A stretch of 64,000 nt of DNA, taken from contig JAUZRG010000018.1 of the NCBI GenBank assembly GCA_030950585.1, positions 1-64,000 of the forward strand, given 5' to 3'. The notes below the pieces were generated by a model. That model was not told the DNA's origin. It did not search any database and saw only the letters and a list, made by a program, of their open reading frames with translations. This document shows, in pieces, positions 28,575-37,275 of the stretch. How positions within the stretch are numbered: position 1 is the first letter of the stretch; each line of letters begins with the position of its first letter. The DNA comes from Mariprofundaceae bacterium (GTDB lineage: Bacteria; Pseudomonadota; Zetaproteobacteria; Mariprofundales; Mariprofundaceae). Made by a program: the position numbers and the translations under genes.

Positions 28575-28592
28575 CATCTTTTAAAAAAGATG
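28575..28592. repeat. Inverted repeat in the ppiD-M23 intergenic region
   Basis: CATCTTTT and AAAAGATG are perfect arms separated by AA, about 50 bases after ppiD. There is no downstream T run, so a terminator function is uncertain. Confidence 0.4.
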
Positions 28593-28639
28593 GGGTTATC
28601 ATTTTGAGTATGCTTGGCATGAAGTGTTGTCAGGGGTTT

Positions 28640-28668
28640 TTGACAAAATAGGATAAAATGATAATGAT
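28640..28668 (+). promoter_or_regulatory. Possible sigma-70 promoter before the M23 peptidase gene
   Basis: A perfect -35 hexamer TTGACA (28640-28645) is followed 17 bases later by AATGAT (28663-28668, four of six matches). The downstream part, GATAATGATCC, resembles half of a Fur box, but the second half is poor. The start codon lies 50 bases further on. Confidence 0.4.
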
Positions 28669-28718
28669 CCGCCTCGTTTTTTGTAAACAGGGGAGATTTT
28701 TATTCAGACGGAGACAAT

Positions 28719-29984
28719 ATGCCCATGAAATACCTGCTTGCTTCAATTCTTATTGGGATAGCCCTGTCTCTGAGTCCGATGAATAGCGTTGATGCCAATA
28801 TTTCCACACGTACTTGGAACACCAATATGCAGGAAGAGTGGCTGCCTGCTTCTCCTATTGATACTATTAAAGAAGTGGTTGCACTTGAGCAAATCGAATA
28901 TATTCGCTCAGGTGATAATGCGATAAGTCTTTTAGGTCGCCTTGGCTTTTCTTATGAAGATAGCACAGCCATTGTTTCAGCCTCGCAAGATATTCATAGT
29001 TTACGTAAAATTCGTTCAGGGCGTAGCCTCGTTAAAAAAAGTCTCAACGATTCAGTTGATCTATATTATAATATAGATAGAGAATATGTCCTCCATCTTT
29101 ATAAAAATGAAACATGGCAGGCAGCAAAAGAGTTGCGCGCAGTGTCATCACGTCAGGTACTTGTACAAGGCAGTATTCGCAACAGTCTTTTTATGGATGC
29201 CGCCGTGGCAGGTCTTGATGAAGCCTCAACCATGAAGCTTATCAATGACGTTTTTGCTTGGGACATTGATTTCTCAAGAGATATTAAAAAGGGTGATAGT
29301 TTTCGTGTTTTGTTGGATGAACGCTTTGACCAACATGGTGAAGTTTTAGGTAGTGAAATCCTCATGGCTGAATTCACCAATAAAGGAAAAGTTTTTCATG
29401 CTGTGCGCTCTCAAGATGAGCACGGTGCATGGGAGTACTATAGTCCAACAGGTAAAAAACTTCGCTCAGGCTATTTAAAATCACCTGTGAAGTTTAGCCG
29501 CATCTCCTCTCGTTTTAATTTACATCGCAAACATCCTGTCTTGGGCTATACACGCGCTCATCGTGGGGTAGATTATGCTGCAAAAACTGGTACAGCTATT
29601 CGTGCTATTGGCGATGGTGTGATTACTTATTTAGGTCGTCGTGGTGGTTATGGTCGGTATATTCAAATTCGTCATAACAACAAAGCACATACTACAGCTT
29701 ATGCGCACATGCGCCGTTATGCTTCCAGTTTGAAAAAAGGAAGTCATGTCAAACAAGGTCAAATTATTGGCTATGTTGGGCAAAGTGGCACAGCAACAGG
29801 CCCTCATTTACACTTTGAATTTAGAATTAACAATCGTGCTGTGAACCCTTTGACAGTGAAGGCGATGGCACATGTTGAGCACAATAAACATTCTGCAACA
29901 TATCTTGCTGAAGTTCGTCAGCTTATGAAGTCACGTTTAGCAGTGATGAATCAGATGGAGCCTCAACTCTTCGCGTGGAATTAA
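28719..29984 (+). CDS. M23-family peptidoglycan endopeptidase
   Basis: This 421-residue exported protein has a signal peptide (residues 1-27 ending near VDA), an N-terminal OapA/LysM-like region (residues 60-230), and a C-terminal peptidase M23/LytM domain about 285-390. Zinc ligands are visible: His and Asp in RAHRGVDYAA, and HLHFEF with the preceding GPH. The shape resembles MepM/YebA-type endopeptidases that cut cross-links in the periplasm. It overlaps the start of kdsD by 10 bases, so the envelope genes that follow may share its transcript. Confidence 0.92.
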   Translation: MPMKYLLASILIGIALSLSPMNSVDANISTRTWNTNMQEEWLPASPIDTIKEVVALEQIEYIRSGDNAISLLGRLGFSYEDSTAIVSASQDIHSLRKIRSGRSLVKKSLNDSVDLYYNIDREYVLHLYKNETWQAAKELRAVSSRQVLVQGSIRNSLFMDAAVAGLDEASTMKLINDVFAWDIDFSRDIKKGDSFRVLLDERFDQHGEVLGSEILMAEFTNKGKVFHAVRSQDEHGAWEYYSPTGKKLRSGYLKSPVKFSRISSRFNLHRKHPVLGYTRAHRGVDYAAKTGTAIRAIGDGVITYLGRRGGYGRYIQIRHNNKAHTTAYAHMRRYASSLKKGSHVKQGQIIGYVGQSGTATGPHLHFEFRINNRAVNPLTVKAMAHVEHNKHSATYLAEVRQLMKSRLAVMNQMEPQLFAWN

Positions 29985-30952
29985 CCTCAGGACACACAAC
30001 ATGGCTTGAAGACGCTTCTGATGTTTTTGACATTGAAATGAAAGCGCTTCAAGCTCAAAAAGAAGCTTTAAACCAACAGTTTGTTCAAGCGATTGAACTT
30101 ATTTTAAGCATGCAAGGTCGCTTGGTCGTCGTCGGTATGGGTAAGTCTGGTATTATTGCTAGAAAAATTGCTGCTACCTTTGCTTCAACAGGTACGATTT
30201 CTTTTTTTGTGCATGCCGCAGAAGCACAGCATGGTGATTTAGGTATGATTAGCCACAATGATGTGGTGTTGGCTTTGTCTCATAGTGGTGAAACCAGTGA
30301 GGTTTGCAACCTTCTTCCGACCATTAAAAGCCTTGGTTCTTCTGTCATCGCCATGACAGGCAATAAAAACTCAACATTGGCAAAGTATTCGGATGTGGTT
30401 CTACATATTCCAGTGACTCAAGAAGCTTGCCCGATGAACTTGGCACCTACAGCTTCCACAACAGCGGCTTTGGCTCTCGGTGATGCCTTGGCTGTGGTGA
30501 CATTGCAACAGCGTCAATTTAAACGAGAAGATTTTGCGCGGGTACACCCTGCGGGTAGCTTGGGTCGTCAATTGATGTGCATGAAAGATGTGATGCATCA
30601 AGGTTCAGGTTTGCCAGTGGTAACACCAAGTACACCGTTACATGAAGCCATTGTTTCAATGAGTAAAGGTCGTCTAGGCATTGTTGCTGTGGTTGAAGAT
30701 GCTAAAATTTTGGGTTGTTTAAGTGATGGTGACTTACGCCGTATTTTACAAACCAAAGTATCGCAGTTGGATCGCCCAGTCATTGAACTGATGCATCAAA
30801 AGCCGCATACTTTGCTGGAAGATACATTGGTTGATGAAGGTATCGCACAGATGGAAGCTTATAAAATTACAGTTTTATTTATTGTGAATGAAAAATCCGA
30901 CCTCGTAGGGGCGGTTCATTTACATGACTTAATCGGAGTGTCAGTCCATTGA
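29975..30952 (+). CDS. kdsD: Arabinose-5-phosphate isomerase (KDO synthesis)
   Basis: This 325-residue enzyme interconverts ribulose 5-phosphate and arabinose 5-phosphate, the first step to KDO of LPS. An SIS domain lies at about 35-175 (VVVGMGKSGIIARKIAATFASTG, LALSHSGETSEV), followed by two CBS domains. It starts with GTG at 29975 inside the preceding peptidase gene; the nearby ATG at 30008 is out of frame. Being next to kdsC supports KdsD over KpsF/GutQ. Confidence 0.93.
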   Translation: MELTSGHTTWLEDASDVFDIEMKALQAQKEALNQQFVQAIELILSMQGRLVVVGMGKSGIIARKIAATFASTGTISFFVHAAEAQHGDLGMISHNDVVLALSHSGETSEVCNLLPTIKSLGSSVIAMTGNKNSTLAKYSDVVLHIPVTQEACPMNLAPTASTTAALALGDALAVVTLQQRQFKREDFARVHPAGSLGRQLMCMKDVMHQGSGLPVVTPSTPLHEAIVSMSKGRLGIVAVVEDAKILGCLSDGDLRRILQTKVSQLDRPVIELMHQKPHTLLEDTLVDEGIAQMEAYKITVLFIVNEKSDLVGAVHLHDLIGVSVH

Positions 30953-31509
30953 ATTCAACTTTTCCTTTTCTGCAAGCAACACAAATAAAAATGTTGGTGC
31001 TTGATGTGGATGGTGTCTTAACATCGGGTGATATTTTTTTAACGGATCGTGGCGAACAATTGAAGGCATTCAATGTACGTGATGGCCACGGCATTAAAAT
31101 GCTAAGCCGTTGTGGTGTTGATGTGGCTATTTTGACGGGTAGAACGTCTGATGTGGTCAAGCATAGAGCAAAAGAGCTAGGTATTCATTGGGTTATCCAA
31201 GGTAGCTTGAATAAATCACTTGGTCTTGAAGAGCTTTTAACAGTCAGTGGTTTAACAGCTGCCGATTGTGCCTATATGGGTGATGATGTGGTTGATTTAC
31301 CTGCGATGCGTCGTTGTAGTTTAGCCACTTCACCCAAAGATGGCCATGCTGCTGTTCGCAACTGTTCTGAATGGGTCAGTGATTATGCTGGCGGTCAAGG
31401 CGCGGTTCGCCAGTTGGCTGAAGGTCTTATTCTAAGTCTAGGGAAGTGGGATGCTGTTATTGAACAGCCTTATGGCATTAGCCCAGCTGATTGTGGATGG
31501 CAGCGTTAA
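30949..31509 (+). CDS. kdsC: KDO-8-phosphate phosphatase
   Basis: This 186-residue HAD-family phosphatase removes phosphate from KDO-8-P. Motif I is LVLDVDGVLTSGD near residue 16, motif II is ILTGRTSDVV, and motif III is YMGDDVVDLPAM. It starts with TTG at 30949, sharing TTGA with the kdsD stop; GGAG is about 10 bases upstream. A later start would cut into motif I. Confidence 0.93.
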   Translation: MNSTFPFLQATQIKMLVLDVDGVLTSGDIFLTDRGEQLKAFNVRDGHGIKMLSRCGVDVAILTGRTSDVVKHRAKELGIHWVIQGSLNKSLGLEELLTVSGLTAADCAYMGDDVVDLPAMRRCSLATSPKDGHAAVRNCSEWVSDYAGGQGAVRQLAEGLILSLGKWDAVIEQPYGISPADCGWQR

Positions 31510-32045
31510 AGTGGTTTTGTCTCTGCTTTGCACTGGGAAACCTATGCATTGCCATTTTTTTCCTTTTTCAAGCGGATCATCGTTTGGCACATGTGGAAGC
31601 AACAGAAGCCAAGGTTTTACCCACAGAGGTAAATAAGCCTTTTATTGTTGAACGTGAAGGCGATCGTGTCCTTTGGCGTTTGCAGGCAAAACATGCACAG
31701 CAACAACTCACAAAAATGTATCTTATCGAGCCAAAGCTCGAACTCTTCGATCAATCATCTGTTAATATTCCCATTCAAGGCCGCGAAGCTTGGTTTGAAC
31801 CTTTATCCCAGCATGTCAGCTTTCGTGGTGACGTGGTGGTGACGTATCAAGGTTGGATTCTGTCTTGTGAGCAACTAGAATATGATGTAAGTAAGGGGGA
31901 AATGTTTATCCCCCATGCCTTTGATTTGGTGCAAGAGGGTAGTCGTGTTCGTGGTGAGCAGTTGCGTATTTATATCTTTGAGGATCGTTTGCAAATGAAT
32001 AAAGTTTGGATGGAAGATGAAACGATGATGGAGAGTTCTATATGA
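31497..32045 (+). CDS. lptC: LPS export protein LptC
   Basis: This protein of about 182 residues has a single N-terminal TM anchor (residues 5-24) and a periplasmic beta-jellyroll (YxIEPKLELFDQ, the REAWFEPLSQHVSFRGDVVV region). LptC receives LPS from LptB2FG and passes it to LptA. I chose ATG at 31497; a TTG two codons earlier is also in frame. It overlaps kdsC by 13 bases and lptA by four. The sequence is divergent, so synteny carries part of the call. Confidence 0.88.
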   Translation: MAALKWFCLCFALGNLCIAIFFLFQADHRLAHVEATEAKVLPTEVNKPFIVEREGDRVLWRLQAKHAQQQLTKMYLIEPKLELFDQSSVNIPIQGREAWFEPLSQHVSFRGDVVVTYQGWILSCEQLEYDVSKGEMFIPHAFDLVQEGSRVRGEQLRIYIFEDRLQMNKVWMEDETMMESSI

Positions 32046-32482
32046 AGCACTTGGTTTTTATGTTGTTCTTTTTAACGGTTTCTCCTGCTTTTGCTGCGCC
32101 TATGCATATTGAGGCAGATCATTTGGATATTCAGCATGATAAACATACGGCAAAGTTTACGGGTAAAGTGTATTTATTGCGTGATGATTTTTCATTGTGG
32201 TGCGATAATTTAACTGTTTATTATCAAAAAAAATCAAAAAAAATAGAGCATGTCCATGCTCAAGGTCATGTGAAAATTAAACAAGGTGAGCGTTCTGGTA
32301 AAAGTGATGAGGCCGATTATTACCACCTAAAAGATTTATTGATTTTACGTGGTCATGCTGAGATGGAGCAAGAGGGTGGTTATATTCAAGGTGAAATCAT
32401 TGAGCACGACATGAAAGCGAGTCAAACCAAGGTTCATCAAGGTAGTGGTGGACGTGTTCATGTCTCGATTGAGTCGGAGTGA
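32042..32482 (+). CDS. lptA: LPS transport periplasmic protein LptA
   Basis: This 146-residue protein has a signal peptide (cleavage after AFA near residue 18) followed by an OstA-like jellyroll: MHIEADHLDIQHDKHTAKFTGKV is the diagnostic start. LptA forms the periplasmic bridge for LPS. It overlaps lptC (ATGA) and lptB (GTGA), so the three are translationally linked. Confidence 0.92.
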   Translation: MKHLVFMLFFLTVSPAFAAPMHIEADHLDIQHDKHTAKFTGKVYLLRDDFSLWCDNLTVYYQKKSKKIEHVHAQGHVKIKQGERSGKSDEADYYHLKDLLILRGHAEMEQEGGYIQGEIIEHDMKASQTKVHQGSGGRVHVSIESE

Positions 32483-33213
32483 GCGTGATTAGCCATCATC
32501 TGTTTGCCAAAAAAATAAGTAAGAGTTTTAAAAAGAACAAGGTTGTTCATCAGGTTGATGTCGATATTTACTCAGGTGAATGTGTGGGTTTATTGGGGCC
32601 AAATGGCGCAGGAAAAACAACGTGCTTCTATATGCTTTGTGGTCTTGTGCAAGCTGATAGTGGTGAAGTGAATTTAGATGGTAAAGATATGACCCGCTTT
32701 CCGATGCATCAACGCGCCCGTTTGGGTATTGGCTATTTACCACAAGAAAATAGTATTTTTAGAAAACTCACCGTGCGTGAAAATTTAGTACTGATCTTTC
32801 AAGCGTTGAAAATTCCAAAAGAACAGGCTGAAGATGAGTTGGAACAGTTGCTTGTTGAGTTGGGCATTGAAGCTGTTCAGCATCAAAAAGCGTATACCTT
32901 GTCGGGTGGACAGCGGCGACGCACTGAAATTGCGCGTGCTTTGGTGAGTAAACCACGTTTCTTGTTGTTGGATGAGCCTTTTGCTGGGGTAGACCCTATC
33001 GCGGTGGAAGATATTCAAAGTATTATTTCTGACTTACGTCGTAAAAACATAGGTATCTTGATTACGGACCATCATGTGCAAAGCACTTTAACCATTTGTG
33101 ACCGTGCTTATTTACTCAATCATGGTGAAGTGTTGGTGCAAGGTTTGCCTGATGAAATTTGCAATCATGCTGAGGCACGTCGTTTGTATCTTGGTGAAAA
33201 CTTTAGCATTTAG
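32479..33213 (+). CDS. lptB: LPS export ABC transporter ATPase LptB
   Basis: This 244-residue ATPase powers LPS extraction. Walker A GPNGAGKTT near residue 40, YLPQENSIFRKLTVREN (LptB-type Q-loop), signature LSGGQRRRTEIARAL, Walker B FLLLDEPFAGVDP, and H-loop ITDHHV are all present. The start is GTG overlapping the lptA stop. The permeases LptF/LptG are not in this window. Confidence 0.97.
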   Translation: MSVISHHLFAKKISKSFKKNKVVHQVDVDIYSGECVGLLGPNGAGKTTCFYMLCGLVQADSGEVNLDGKDMTRFPMHQRARLGIGYLPQENSIFRKLTVRENLVLIFQALKIPKEQAEDELEQLLVELGIEAVQHQKAYTLSGGQRRRTEIARALVSKPRFLLLDEPFAGVDPIAVEDIQSIISDLRRKNIGILITDHHVQSTLTICDRAYLLNHGEVLVQGLPDEICNHAEARRLYLGENFSI

Positions 33214-33816
33214 ATGCGAGAAATTATTGTTGCCATCACAGGTGCTTCAGGTTCGCAATATGCGACCCGTTTAATTCAACGCTTAGCGGAGCATGATGTG
33301 TATTTGCATTTAATCCTGTCTGATGCTGCGCGTATTGTCTTGGCGCATGAAGTTGGCTGTGTCTTAAGTGATGATCATCGTAAAAACGAATCTGAATTAA
33401 GTGTTTTTTTAGGCGTAAGTCCAAGTAAAATAAAACTTTATGCTTTAAAGGAATGGTTTTCACCTGTGGCATCGGGTTCTTCGGGCATTGATGACATGGT
33501 GATTGTGCCTTGTTCGATGGGAAGTTTGGCACGCATTGCTTGTGGCATGTCTGAAAACCTCATTGAGCGATCTGCGGATGTGATCCTGAAAGAGAAGAAG
33601 CGTTTGATTTTAGTGCCACGCGAAACGCCATTATCGAGTATTCATTTAGAAAACATGTTGAAACTAAGTCGCATGAATGTGCATATGTTGGCGGCCATGC
33701 CTGGTTTCTATCATGGTGAAAAAACGGTGTTATCATTGATTGATTTTATTGTGGATCGTATCCTTGATCACTTAAAGTTAGATGGTCAGCAACGACGCTG
33801 GGGGAAGGGATCATGA
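33214..33816 (+). CDS. ubiX: Flavin prenyltransferase UbiX
   Basis: This 200-residue enzyme attaches a dimethylallyl group to FMN to make the cofactor of UbiD decarboxylases. The N-terminal IIVAITGASGSQYATRLIQ flavin site, CSMGSLARIACGMSENLIERSADV and PRETPLSSIHLENM are diagnostic. It follows lptB with no gap and overlaps the next gene by four bases. UbiD is not visible here. Confidence 0.95.
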   Translation: MREIIVAITGASGSQYATRLIQRLAEHDVYLHLILSDAARIVLAHEVGCVLSDDHRKNESELSVFLGVSPSKIKLYALKEWFSPVASGSSGIDDMVIVPCSMGSLARIACGMSENLIERSADVILKEKKRLILVPRETPLSSIHLENMLKLSRMNVHMLAAMPGFYHGEKTVLSLIDFIVDRILDHLKLDGQQRRWGKGS

Positions 33817-34064
33817 ATAATCAAATGTTGGATGATATTGCAGGTAAAGTTGCAACAGGGCTTAAGATGGCCATGCAAGCAAAAGATGCGGGCAAAGAAC
33901 AAGTCCAAACCATTTTAGAGCAAGCCTTAGAAAGTTTAGATATCGTGACCGAAGAACGCATGATGGTGCAAGAGGCGATGCTGAAGAAAGCGCATGTCGA
34001 ACTAATTGAATTAAAAGAACGTGTCACTGAGCTTGAGGCACAACTCAATCAGGTGAAAAGCTAA
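33813..34064 (+). CDS. ubiK: UbiK/YqiC-family ubiquinone accessory factor
   Basis: This 83-residue protein is mostly helix with a C-terminal coiled coil (ELIELKERVTELEAQLNQV), matching the BMFP/YqiC family. UbiK assists the Ubi metabolon in E. coli. It overlaps ubiX by four bases (ATGA) and precedes comM directly; the yqiC-comM pairing is known in other proteobacteria. Confidence 0.75.
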   Translation: MNNQMLDDIAGKVATGLKMAMQAKDAGKEQVQTILEQALESLDIVTEERMMVQEAMLKKAHVELIELKERVTELEAQLNQVKS

Positions 34065-35567
34065 ATGCTTGCCCGCCTGACAAGTGCCACATTGCGTGGC
34101 TTGCAGGCCGAAGCAGTGGATGTTGAGGTTGATTTATCGAAAGGTTTGCCTAGTTGGAACCTTGTGGGTTTGCCTGAGCAAGCGGTGCGAGAAGCCCGTG
34201 AAAGGGTGCGAGCCTCGGTTTTAAATGCAGGTTTTGAGTTTCCGCTTAAACATATTACCATCAATTTAGCACCAGCTGAAAAGCGCAAAGAAGGTTCTCA
34301 CTTCGATTTACCCATTGCGATTGGGTTGTTGCAAGCCTCTAGGCAAGTCAAAGAACCAGAAGAAAAGATCTTTATTTTTGGGGAACTATCCTTGGATGCG
34401 CGCTTAAAACCTGTGTTGGGTGCGTTGCCTTTGGCTTTGTTTGCGCGTGAGGCTGGTTTTAAAGCCTTAATTGTTCCTGATGGCAATGCACAAGAGATTG
34501 TCACTGTGCCAGATTTGACGGTGTATGCTGCAAAAGATTTGTTGGCAGTTGTAAATCACCTAAACGGGCAAGTGTTGTTGGATGTGGTGCAGCCTTCTGA
34601 TGTGGTGGCGGATGAGTCACTTGAATCTGTGCCTGATTTGGCTGATGTACATGGGCAATTACAAGCAAGGCGTGCTTTAGAAATTGCTGCCGCAGGCTCA
34701 CATCATTTATTGATGTATGGTTCACCGGGTGTGGGTAAGAGCATGTTGGCACAACGTTTGCCAAGTATTTTGCCTCCCTTAACACACGATGAATGCATTG
34801 AGGTGAGTAGGATCTACAGTGTGTGTCGTGATCATGATCGGCCAGTGATGTCTGTGATTCCACCTTTTCGTGCGCCACACCACTCGGCTTCTGATGCCGC
34901 TTTGGTGGGTGGGGGTAGTTGGCCTAAGCCGGGTGAAGTGAGTCGAGCCCATTTGGGTGTGTTGTTTTTGGATGAACTATCAGAATTTCGCCGTTCAGCT
35001 TTAGAAGTCTTACGACAACCTTTGGAAAATGGTTCGGTTTCGATTGCCAGAGCTGCGGATAGTCTTATTTTTCCTGCACGTTTTCAGTTAATTGCGGCTA
35101 TGAATCCCTGTGCTTGTGGTTATCTTGGTCATGCCAAACGACCTTGCCAATGTTCTGCCAGCCAAGTGAAGCGTTATCAGCAGCGTATATCAGGACCTTT
35201 GTTAGACCGTTTTGATTTAAAAATTCATGTGCCGCCTGTCGAGCATGCAGAGCTTCAGCAAGTCGGGGGTGAATGTTCGGCTGTGGTGGCGGCTCGTGTG
35301 CAGCAAGCACGTCAGCGGCAATATCAGCGGCAAGGGGTGAGCAATGCTTTGTTGCAAGTGAAGGATTTGCGTCAATATGCTAATCCTGATGCACAGGGTG
35401 AAAAAATGTTGGAACAAGCGATGCAGCATTTTCATTTTTCAGCACGCAGTTATCATCGTATTTTACGTGTGGCACGGACATTGGCTGACCTTGCTGGGGT
35501 GGAATCGGTGCAAAGTATGCATATTGCAGAAGCCTTGCAGTACCGTGGTGCCAATTCTTTGTCTTAA
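34065..35567 (+). CDS. comM: ComM/YifB-family AAA+ ATPase
   Basis: This 500-residue protein has the YifB plan: an N-terminal Lon-protease-like fold without obvious catalytic role (LPSWNLVGLPEQAVREARERV), a Mg-chelatase-type AAA+ core with Walker A YGSPGVGKSMLAQRLPSILP near residue 218, Walker B VLFLDELSEF, and a zinc-like Cys cluster NPCACGYLGH...PCQC. ComM is a hexameric branch-migration helicase that extends incoming DNA during natural transformation. It begins directly after ubiK. Confidence 0.95.
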   Translation: MLARLTSATLRGLQAEAVDVEVDLSKGLPSWNLVGLPEQAVREARERVRASVLNAGFEFPLKHITINLAPAEKRKEGSHFDLPIAIGLLQASRQVKEPEEKIFIFGELSLDARLKPVLGALPLALFAREAGFKALIVPDGNAQEIVTVPDLTVYAAKDLLAVVNHLNGQVLLDVVQPSDVVADESLESVPDLADVHGQLQARRALEIAAAGSHHLLMYGSPGVGKSMLAQRLPSILPPLTHDECIEVSRIYSVCRDHDRPVMSVIPPFRAPHHSASDAALVGGGSWPKPGEVSRAHLGVLFLDELSEFRRSALEVLRQPLENGSVSIARAADSLIFPARFQLIAAMNPCACGYLGHAKRPCQCSASQVKRYQQRISGPLLDRFDLKIHVPPVEHAELQQVGGECSAVVAARVQQARQRQYQRQGVSNALLQVKDLRQYANPDAQGEKMLEQAMQHFHFSARSYHRILRVARTLADLAGVESVQSMHIAEALQYRGANSLS

Positions 35568-35675
35568 AACATGACATAATTATTTTATGTGCCATCAATG
35601 AACGTTTTTTTGTCTATGCGTGGTGACACATCCTGTCTTGATAAAGATATTTAATGCTTTCTTCGCTTTTAAAAG

Positions 35676-35692
35676 TTGGCACGCTGCTTGCT
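35676..35692 (+). promoter_or_regulatory. Sigma-54 promoter of the major pilin gene
   Basis: TTGGCACG-CTGC-TTGCT matches the -24/-12 consensus TGGCACGNNNNTTGC exactly; the GG (35678-35679) and GC (35690-35691) are 12 bases apart as required. Transcription would begin about 35703, leaving an untranslated leader of about 25 bases before the pilin ATG. Sigma-54 control of pilA by PilSR is established in Pseudomonas and Myxococcus. Confidence 0.9.
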
Positions 35693-35727
35693 TATGTAGT
35701 TTATACATAGAAAGAAGGAGAAATATT

Positions 35728-36288
35728 ATGAAACAAAATAAAGAAAGTGGTTTTACACTGATCGAGCTCATGATCGTGGTTGCGATTATTGGTATTCTTG
35801 CTGCGATTGCGATTCCTCAATTTTCACAATATCGTATTAAAGCATTCAACTCAGCAGCACAAAGTGATTTGCGTAATGCTAAGTTGGCAGAAGAATCTCT
35901 GTACGCGGATTATCAACAGTATGGCCAAAGTACAGCAACTAAAGCTACAGCTATCGCTGTAGGTACTCTTTTAGGTGCAGGTACTGAATTGGTATCAACT
36001 GCTGGTGCAACGAATGGTTTTGTTAACAATAAAGCTGGTCAAGGTGTTGGTCTGAGCTCTAATGTTACTTTGCGTGCTGATGCAGCAGGAACAGGTAGTT
36101 CAGCCGTTATTTATACTAAGCATGCTCAAGGTGATCGTATTTTTGCATCAGATACAGATGGTACTGCCATTTACTTTCAAACAAATATTGGTTGGGTTGG
36201 CACAGATATGGCTACTTCTACTCCTGCTTTGACGTTTGCAACGATTTCAACTGCTGACGACCTTGCAGCAGCTTGGATAGCTCTATAA
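35728..36288 (+). CDS. pilA: Type IV major pilin
   Basis: This 186-residue prepilin has leader MKQNKESG cut before Phe, then [24 protein letters not shown], with Glu5 of the mature protein intact. The mature form is about 178 residues with no cysteine, so it lacks the disulfide-bonded D-loop of classic PilA. The start is ATG at 35728 after AAGGAG; an upstream in-frame extension is excluded by the sigma-54 promoter. It has its own terminator. It shares C-terminal patterning ([13 protein letters not shown]) with the pilin at 38853. Confidence 0.95.
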   Translation: MKQNKESGFTLIELMIVVAIIGILAAIAIPQFSQYRIKAFNSAAQSDLRNAKLAEESLYADYQQYGQSTATKATAIAVGTLLGAGTELVSTAGATNGFVNNKAGQGVGLSSNVTLRADAAGTGSSAVIYTKHAQGDRIFASDTDGTAIYFQTNIGWVGTDMATSTPALTFATISTADDLAAAWIAL

Positions 36289-36309
36289 TCTTTGTTTTTT
36301 TGAATACTT

Positions 36310-36342
36310 AAAAAGGGAAGGGCTTAGCCCTTCCCTTTTTTT
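36310..36342 (+). terminator. Rho-independent terminator after the major pilin
   Basis: GGGAAGGGC and GCCCTTCCC are perfect complementary arms around TTA, flanked by A residues and followed by a run of T. It would end the pilin transcript before the ABC transporter genes. Confidence 0.92.
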
Positions 36343-36426
36343 ACTCTTTTGTAAAACGTCTTTTTATAAAGGGTAGTCGTGCTTTAAATAAACTTTAAAG
36401 TTGATGCATGAGCTAGTGAGGGGATG

Positions 36427-37275
36427 ATGATTCAGTTTAATGATGTTGATAAAGAATATCCTTCAGAATTAGGTGAAAACAATGTATTTCCAGCTTTAAG
36501 TCAAGTTTCTTTTCAGCTTGAGGAGGGACAATCCTTGGGTATGATAGGGTCTAATGGTGCAGGTAAAAGCACATGTATTCGCCTCATGATGGGCTTTATG
36601 AAACACAGTGCAGGAAGCGTCGCTGTTTTTGGTTCCTCCCCTCACTCTAGTCAGCATAGAAATATCGGTTATTTGCCCGAAGTAACCGCCTTTCCTCAAA
36701 ATTTGAAGTGTATTGAATTGCTTCGCTTTGCCGCTAAAACGTGCGCCATGCCTAAGAAAGAGGTTGAAGCATCCATTGAATACTGGTTAACCCGTTTGGG
36801 CTTGTGGGATGTGCGTTTCCGATTATTGCGAAATTTTTCAAAAGGTATGCAGCAGCGTGCTAGTTTTGCTATGGCCTTGGTGCATGATCCAAAGCTATTA
36901 ATTTTAGATGAGCCAATGAGTGGGCTTGACCCTGTAGGGCGGATGGAAATTGTCGCCTTGATTCAAGAGCTGAGAGAAAAGGGTAAAAGTATCCTTTTTT
37001 GTTCACATGTGCTTGATGATGTGGAGAAGCTTGTCGATCAGGTGTTGATTCTACATCAAGGTAAAGTGTGCTTTCAAGGCTCTGTTTCTGAACTATGTCA
37101 ATCTCAAGCTGATTGGTTGGTTGTGGGGCAAGATTTACAGCAGCACCGCTTTTCAAGTCGTGAAGAGTTGTCCGTATATATGCAAGAAAATGCCGATAAT
37201 ATTAAACTTGTTAAACACCATGAAGATTTTGAAAGTGCGTTTTTGCGTACCGTGAAAGAGAGTGTTGCGATATGA
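36427..37275 (+). CDS. ABC transporter ATPase (PilH-like position)
   Basis: This 282-residue ATPase has Walker A IGSNGAGKST near residue 38, Q-loop YLPEVTAFP, signature NFSKGMQQR, Walker B LLILDEPMSGLDP, and H-loop FCSHVLDDVE. It is of the ABC-2 export type (CcmA/NatA-like). Two ATGs are adjacent (36424, 36427); the second fits AGGGG better. It overlaps the permease gene by four bases. Its location behind pilA recalls PilH of the Myxococcus pilGHI transporter needed for pilus assembly. Confidence 0.85.
   Translation: MIQFNDVDKEYPSELGENNVFPALSQVSFQLEEGQSLGMIGSNGAGKSTCIRLMMGFMKHSAGSVAVFGSSPHSSQHRNIGYLPEVTAFPQNLKCIELLRFAAKTCAMPKKEVEASIEYWLTRLGLWDVRFRLLRNFSKGMQQRASFAMALVHDPKLLILDEPMSGLDPVGRMEIVALIQELREKGKSILFCSHVLDDVEKLVDQVLILHQGKVCFQGSVSELCQSQADWLVVGQDLQQHRFSSREELSVYMQENADNIKLVKHHEDFESAFLRTVKESVAI

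Noticed and set aside
28650-28670. Fur box upstream of the M23 gene
   Set aside because: Only one half (GATAATGAT) is convincing; the other half does not match, so I report only a possible promoter.
35620-35727. Longer N terminus of the major pilin
   Set aside because: It would run through the sigma-54 promoter and add 36 residues to a complete prepilin leader; AAGGAG supports ATG 35728.
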